A stretch of DNA of 64,000 nt. It comes from Saxidomus purpurata (taxonomy: Eukaryota > Mollusca > Bivalvia > Venerida > Veneridae). The translations under genes and the position numbers were made by a program. Location: the NCBI GenBank assembly GCA_022818135.1, contig JAFMSR010000002.1, positions 51,130,348 to 51,194,347 on the forward strand. The letters run 5' to 3'. The notes under the pieces were generated by a model. The model made no database searches, was not told the origin of the DNA, and saw nothing but the letters and a program-made list of their open reading frames with translations. Position 1 is the stretch's first letter. Each line of letters begins with the position of its first letter. Shown here in pieces: positions 58,801 through 64,000 of the stretch.

Positions 58801-60543
58801 AAATGAGAAAAAGCGAACAAATTGATGGTATTTCTATCAGATATGAAAATTCGTTTAAACATTTAGAAATTACCCAATTGGCAGATGATACAACACTTTT
58901 TCTTAAAAATCAATCAGAAGTTCCGATAGCATTACAACTTATAGAGGAATACGGAAAATACTCAGGATTAGAATTGAATAAATCAAAAACTGAAGCTTTA
59001 TGGGTTGGAAAATCTAAACATAAAAATAGTAATATGTTACATGGAATAAATTTTACAAATAAACATATAAAGGCACTTGGTGTTTATTTCGGACATAACA
59101 AAGAAGACTGCGATAATTTAAACTGGAATACTAAAATAAATAAATGTGAATCAATCTTATCCAATTGGAAAAAAAGGAATTTAACTATTTATGGTCGAAT
59201 AGTAGTCATTAAATCGATAATTGTCCCAAAATTTACATATCTTCTTCGAAACATGGTGGTTCCTAAAGAAATCATAAATAAAATCAATTCGCTACTTTTT
59301 AATTTTTTATGGAATGGTAAAAAAGATAAAATAAAAAGATCGGTCATTCTAGGAAATAAACTAAACGGAGGTCTTGAAATGATAGATATAGAAACATTCG
59401 CAAAAAGTATGAAATTTAGATGGATTTAAAGTCTGCTAAATTCTGACGACGCAAGTTGGAAGGTTATACCAACATTCTTTTTAATTCAATATGGAAATGA
59501 TTTTCTTATATTTAGCATGAATCTAGACTCAATCAAGTCATTACAATCACCAAAAATTCAACTTTCTCCGTTTTATAAGTCTTTAATAGATATATGCATA
59601 AATATTTATCACAAAGATAGAAAGACGCCTAAATCTTTTGAAACTGTTAGAAAAGAAGTGATCTGGGGTAATAAACACATAAAGTATAAGGGTAAATGCA
59701 TAGTATTTCAAAACTGGATTGATTCAGGTATTATATATGTAAATGATCTGTTATCTGATTCTGGCTTGATTGACAGTGCCTCCCTTTTTAATACCCGAGA
59801 AAATAAGACGAATTGGATATCAGAAATAAATATACTCAAAAGTGCAATACCAGCCGCGTGGAAACTTCTAGTTAAAAGTACTGAGTCAATAAAAACAAGT
59901 GTTAAAACTTCAAGAAAATTTACTTTTGAAAGTAATAGGACAATTGATCAATCAACGAATAGGGATGTATATAATTTAATCTTGAAACCTAAACTCGAGA
60001 GCCCTTATGTACATAGGTACTGGGAGGAATTTATCTTGCATCACGTTCATTGGAACTCCTTTTATTTTTTTAATAATAAAGTTCTTCAAGATAACAAAGT
60101 TAAACAGTTGAAATACAAGGCAATACATAGACTTGTTGCTACTAATTCATATCTTTTTAAAATTAAAATATTTGAAAGCCCACTGTGCAAACAATGCGGA
60201 GATTTTGAAGATTATGATCATTTTTTTATAAGTTGTCCTTATCTCAACTTTTTTTGGGAAAAGGTATCAGACATCTTCAGAAAATGTGGAATTTGCAAAT
60301 CATTAAAGACAATAGAACATATTATCATTGGCTACAAAATAAATTTTATTGAGTGCAATTTTAAGTTATATCGCGTACAGCATATACAAAACATATTTCA
60401 TCAGCGAACTTAGAACAAAGTCTTCAAACTTACTGAAACTCCTATATTACGATTTCGTAGTCTTAATTCAATACATGGTTAAGAAAAAAGAGAAAACATT
60501 TTTTATTAATAGATTTACTAATTATCTTAAGGATATATTATAA
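55846..60543 (+). pseudogene. LINE ORF2 (endonuclease, reverse transcriptase), copy 2, broken
   Basis: Same domain series as copy 1. Shared lesions: TGA at 56200-56202, a frameshift at about 56562, TAA at 59427-59429 and a shift near 60345. Private lesions: the 57000-57911 insertion between the endonuclease and reverse transcriptase parts, and an 8-bp deletion at about 58360 (ctggaaacctatc for ctggaaaactggaaacctat), which shifts the frame before the NWKP motif. The FDTINW, GIRQVCPLS and LADDTTLF motifs remain readable. Confidence 0.8.
57000..57911 (-). mobile_element. Pearl/Helentron-like insertion unique to LINE copy 2
   Basis: Copy 1 has an uninterrupted T-run at the same site (aactcaattttttttcatag). 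The element begins atacccccgcacaacaaagt then tgtaaggggggtat, a clear hairpin, followed by a ccgtccggccgtccggctgt microsatellite. Three ~148-bp units (ttgtccgcccaataacttaa) follow, each with aggtcaaag(g/t)tcaaggtcac. The other end is cagttctag before TTTTT. Insertion into a T-run and a CTAG end agree with Helitron-type behaviour. Confidence 0.75.
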
Positions 60544-61113
60544 AAGATATTTTACCAATGTTTGAAATTATTTGTCTCAATGTTGTTTTGTTAAAATAAT
60601 TACACTATCCATTTATTAAATATATTCACTTTGTATAATTGAAAATTGAATTGCATGTACTATTATACATATATGAATTATGTTTATGCTTTAGTGTAAA
60701 TAAACGGATTGTCGATAGGCAATTCCAAAGAGAAAAAAAATGTAGAAATAATTTATTGGATATAGTAACACTATAATTATATATAAATATTTATCACATG
60801 GACTATGTCATAACTAAAACATTTCGTTACTCTATAAGCTCTAAATGAAAGAGATATCATAAATCATAAAAATACATGTATATAAAATAAATAAGGTTTA
60901 AATGATAAAGCACACTGTAAAATATTAAGTATGCACATACAAATGTGTATCACAGAAAATTCTTTGGCAAGTACAATATAGATATTGAAGAACAACTTAA
61001 ACCGTAAGAAAACATATATGCGGCTTTACATAACAAGTGTTCGTAATGATATGTTTCAATTTGTTCATGAGAAATGTTGTTTTTTGCACTAGAAGGCGAA
61101 AAACCGGCAACAT

Positions 61114-63011
61114 CTAGATGAATAACTGTTGTTTTGCATCTATGACATAATTTTGAATAGATGTTAAATCGCTTATACCCCTTAAGACGACCCAATAAGC
61201 AGCTTTCATTTGTTCGGCACGGTTCGACTCAACTCTGTTTTGAAAATGGCTCGAAACATGACCACTCGGAACAGGTGAGCACGGTTCACAATTAAGTGAT
61301 CTAAGTATGAGCTTCATTTCGCACATCGACAGATATATTCCATCTTGCCAATCAGTGAACTTTTTTTTGTGCTTGTTTCAATATCCGAGTTTATCAGTCC
61401 GCTTGCATTATGGAGAGTCTCTATATAATTAGCAAGTTCATTCAAGCGCTCGTAAACAATGTGTGTATTGTTGCAAAAATTTGGCATCCCACCATTCCTC
61501 TGAAAATAATCCGAATATTTATACATTTATAAAGTTTTATAACAGCTTGCGAACTTTTCTATACATTTTAAGACGATGTAGTAATGAGAACCATTATACA
61601 TTTTGTTAAGCTGATCAAATTCTTATGTATTTTGGTTGAACGTGTTACTATACTTTCAGACTTACATTACTGAGAAACAAAATATAATATCAACATTTAC
61701 ACGATTTCATGTAATGCGCATTCTGAATCTCCATAGATTTAGTTGGTATGCAAAATCTGTATACAGTTACAATCGGTCATGATTAAGTTGTCAAGATAAC
61801 TACTAATTGTCGAGAGTTAACAGAAAATACATTTTCCTTATCTTATTATAGATTTATCAGAATAAGGTTCAAATATTGATAATCGATAGGTATATTTGTA
61901 TGACATAAGTCTAAGAATTAAGTATTGTTTTGCTAACACGACAATATCGGTCACATTAAATGATAATTAATAATGAAATAAGATAATAAATTTATTCCGG
62001 TCACTTACATATTGCACCTTTTCATTATCAGTTTCTTCAGTTATCTGTTCCCTTTCGTTAAGTTCAACAAGCCAGCTGTCTTCTATCTAAAATGTTTTAC
62101 ACACACTTCTTTATAAACTATTTTCTAGCCTACAGAAAACATCTATTTTACTAGAAACTATTTATGCTTTCCAGAAATCAATGTAATAATAAGATACTGC
62201 AATTTGTTACTAATCAAAACAACAACAACAAAACAAAAACAACACAACAAAAATTAGCAGGACTTATTACTCAATTATGTAACAGACATGAATTGACAAG
62301 CCTGTAATAAAATTGCTTTATTATGTTATAAAAAGCCATTGTGTGAAAGGAATTAAAGTACTGACGTTACATTTTTTTGTATTAAGATATTAAACTTTGA
62401 TACTAGATACTGCCAATGAAGAAACATCCTGACAATGCAAAATTTAAACGATGAAAAACTTTACTTACATAGGATTTTATGTCTTCAGCTGAATATCTGG
62501 CTCCCACTATTTTTGGTTCAAGGTCGTTCAAATATCTCATCAAAGTCGCGTTTGTAATAGGTTCATTGTTCGCCGGATTGCAATTTCCTTCCGCAGAAAA
62601 GCAGGGTGGAAGTCGTGTTTCTCGAACAGTTCTTGATAAAACGCCTGCCATACTTCCGGTCATGGAGGACACAAATATGCAGAAACCTAAAATAAAATTG
62701 AAAATATGTATTTAGTAAATTTTAGATATCCAGTTTCATATTGTACAGTGTTGTTTAAAAACAATTCTTAAGTAATATCCATAGTTTTTAATACTTTTTT
62801 TATTGCTTTCATCTTTTTTGTTTTACGAAATATGACGTCTATGAATTAAAAAAATCATAAAGTCATCTGAATACTACATAAATAAAACCGAATTTCATTT
62901 TTGTTATTTAAAGATATTCATTTAACTGAAGGTCTTGTCAAACCGCATCAGTGAAATATCAAAACAATATTGCTTGATAAATCATAACGTACATAAGTAC
63001 ACAAAAGCCAT
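61114..63011 (-). pseudogene. Cytokine-like copy E, one-base frameshift in exon 4
   Basis: Exons 62993-63011, 62469-62686, 62009-62086 and 61114-61499 on the minus strand are near-identical to copy D, with all splice sites kept (GTACGT, GTAAGT, GTAAGT donors). Exon 4 is 386 bp instead of 387: the plus-strand T-run after gtgaac has eight T, against nine in D. The frame then reads STKKSSLIGKMEYICRCAK and stops, losing helices C and D and three cysteines. Downstream coding sequence is otherwise preserved, so the change is very recent or a homopolymer sequencing error. Confidence 0.75.
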
Positions 63012-63109
63012 GCTAATTCTTTATCAAATATTTTAATGTCTACAGCTGATTTTACAGTAACAAGAGTCTTAGTTTGTCTCGTTTTCTTTTGTTTAAGAAA
63101 GACATTATT

Positions 63110-63331
63110 CGTGATTTTATATACAACAGGTGATGGAAATTCAGTTTGAGTCATGTATTCCAATTTTAGAAGTGAAATTAAAACGCCGACACATCGTAAG
63201 TATTTAGATACCAAACCTGTATTTTATGCACTACGTAGTTTCCTTGTTTCTATGAAAGTTTAAAGAAACTATTCATTACATTGATCGTTCATCTTAAATG
63301 TGATTTTCAGGTACTTGACTCTTCCGAGTGT
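63110..63331 (-). promoter_or_regulatory. Proximal promoter of copy E
   Basis: Minus-strand TATATAAAATCACG lies at about 63111-63124, and the block TACTTGACTCTTCCGAGTGT is at 63312-63331, 301 bp upstream of the ATG. A short insertion (tcttaaatgtgattttcag) next to the block distinguishes E from D. Confidence 0.55.
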
Positions 63332-64000
63332 TTGTGGGAAGTCTTAGGGATATAACATTAAAATATAAAATTCTCTTCTGGTTTCGTAAATTATCGTAGT
63401 AAACTAATATGCAGCTATTCGACATGCAGATATTGTCCCAACATTTGACTTATTTTTATTTATACGACAAAGTTAGTTAAAATAAGGGCAGCCATTCAGT
63501 AAGTTTGATAAATGCATTTTGTGACAATATATACCGTACCTGTTTCTGATCGGTGCAAGCAAGTGACAAAATGCATATAACGCAGGAAAAAAACCACCAA
63601 ACAATTATAATCCAATATTAGTTATGCCAAGTTACAAAATTCTACTCAATCTAGTGCCGTCGCGTTTCTTATATCACAAAATTGAGGTTGCCACAGGGTA
63701 TTGTCTGCGTGTGCTTTCCTTTGGGAGACCTTTTTAGATCTTTTCATAACCATTTATATCTAAACGCATTAAACTTGTTTTATCTACGAGGAATTTTAAG
63801 TTTGGTTGGATCTGATTCTGTTTAATTTCAGAACATATAGGTTTTTTGTATTCAGATTATACCATTTTTTAAATTATGCAAAGCCCAATAAAAGAACAAT
63901 TGACGAACTTTTGCAGAATAACATGTATGTTTGCTAAAATTAAGATTTCGTTGTTTTTGCAAATCATCGACTTTAAGTTGGAAATACATGTTTCCTTCAA

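Larger units (their letters stand above)
53534..60741 (+). mobile_element. L1/Tx1-like LINE, copy 2, defective
   Basis: Same element as at 40550-47528, with the same GTAGAAA flanks (53527-53533 and 60742-60748) and shared disabling lesions. It was therefore copied with the surrounding DNA rather than by retrotransposition. It is interrupted at 57000-57911. Confidence 0.85.
52942..63944. repeat. Direct duplication unit 2 (gene E plus LINE copy 2)
   Basis: Near-identical to 39958-50719 in the same orientation. Right-hand identity ends around ttgctaaaatta (63935-63947). Unit 2 has its own lesions: the frameshift in gene E, an 8-bp deletion in the reverse transcriptase and a pearl-like insertion. 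Confidence 0.9.

Overview
The window is AT-rich, non-coding-rich animal DNA with GT-AG introns, a LINE, tRNA-derived SINEs and many short non-autonomous DNA elements. Several repeats combine a terminal hairpin, a (GACGG)n microsatellite and 140-180 bp tandem units, which is the build of the 'pearl' elements known from bivalves. I infer a bivalve mollusc; nothing here identifies the species.

The only host genes I can build are five tandem copies (A-E, all minus strand) of one small secreted-protein gene. A: 2784-5998. B: 15161-17036. C: 24568-25556. D: 47901-49804. E: 61114-63011. Each has four coding exons: a 19-nt exon with the start codon, an exon completing the signal peptide and carrying a Cys-x6-Cys pair and a helix, a 78-84 bp exon, and a long last exon with CNNT, two further helices, NCEPC and a C-terminal helix. 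A, B and D are open (238, 239, 233 aa). C lost its last exon and has a stop. E has a one-base frameshift. Helix order, six cysteines and exon layout resemble the LIF branch of four-helix class I cytokines. I propose, as inference, a molluscan LIF-like cytokine cluster. A TATA box lies near each start, and a 20-bp block about 250-300 bp upstream of the ATG is identical in four copies.

Layout. 0-13 kb: copy A, TTAA-flanked MITEs, fold-back hairpins, two pearl-like elements and a THAP exon remnant. 14-18 kb: copy B. 20-22 kb: a composite inverted-repeat element and a SINE. 22-26 kb: copy C. 26-39 kb: mariner/pogo-type elements, large palindromes and a Mutator-like element carrying a piece of coding sequence. 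39.96-50.72 and 52.94-63.94 kb: a direct duplication of about 11 kb. Each half holds one cytokine-like gene (D or E) and the same dead LINE inserted in the gene's 3' flank. After duplication the two LINE copies received different insertions and lesions.

The paralogs probably act outside the cell, through a class I cytokine receptor and JAK/STAT if the family assignment holds. Everything else in the window is repeat or unassigned sequence.
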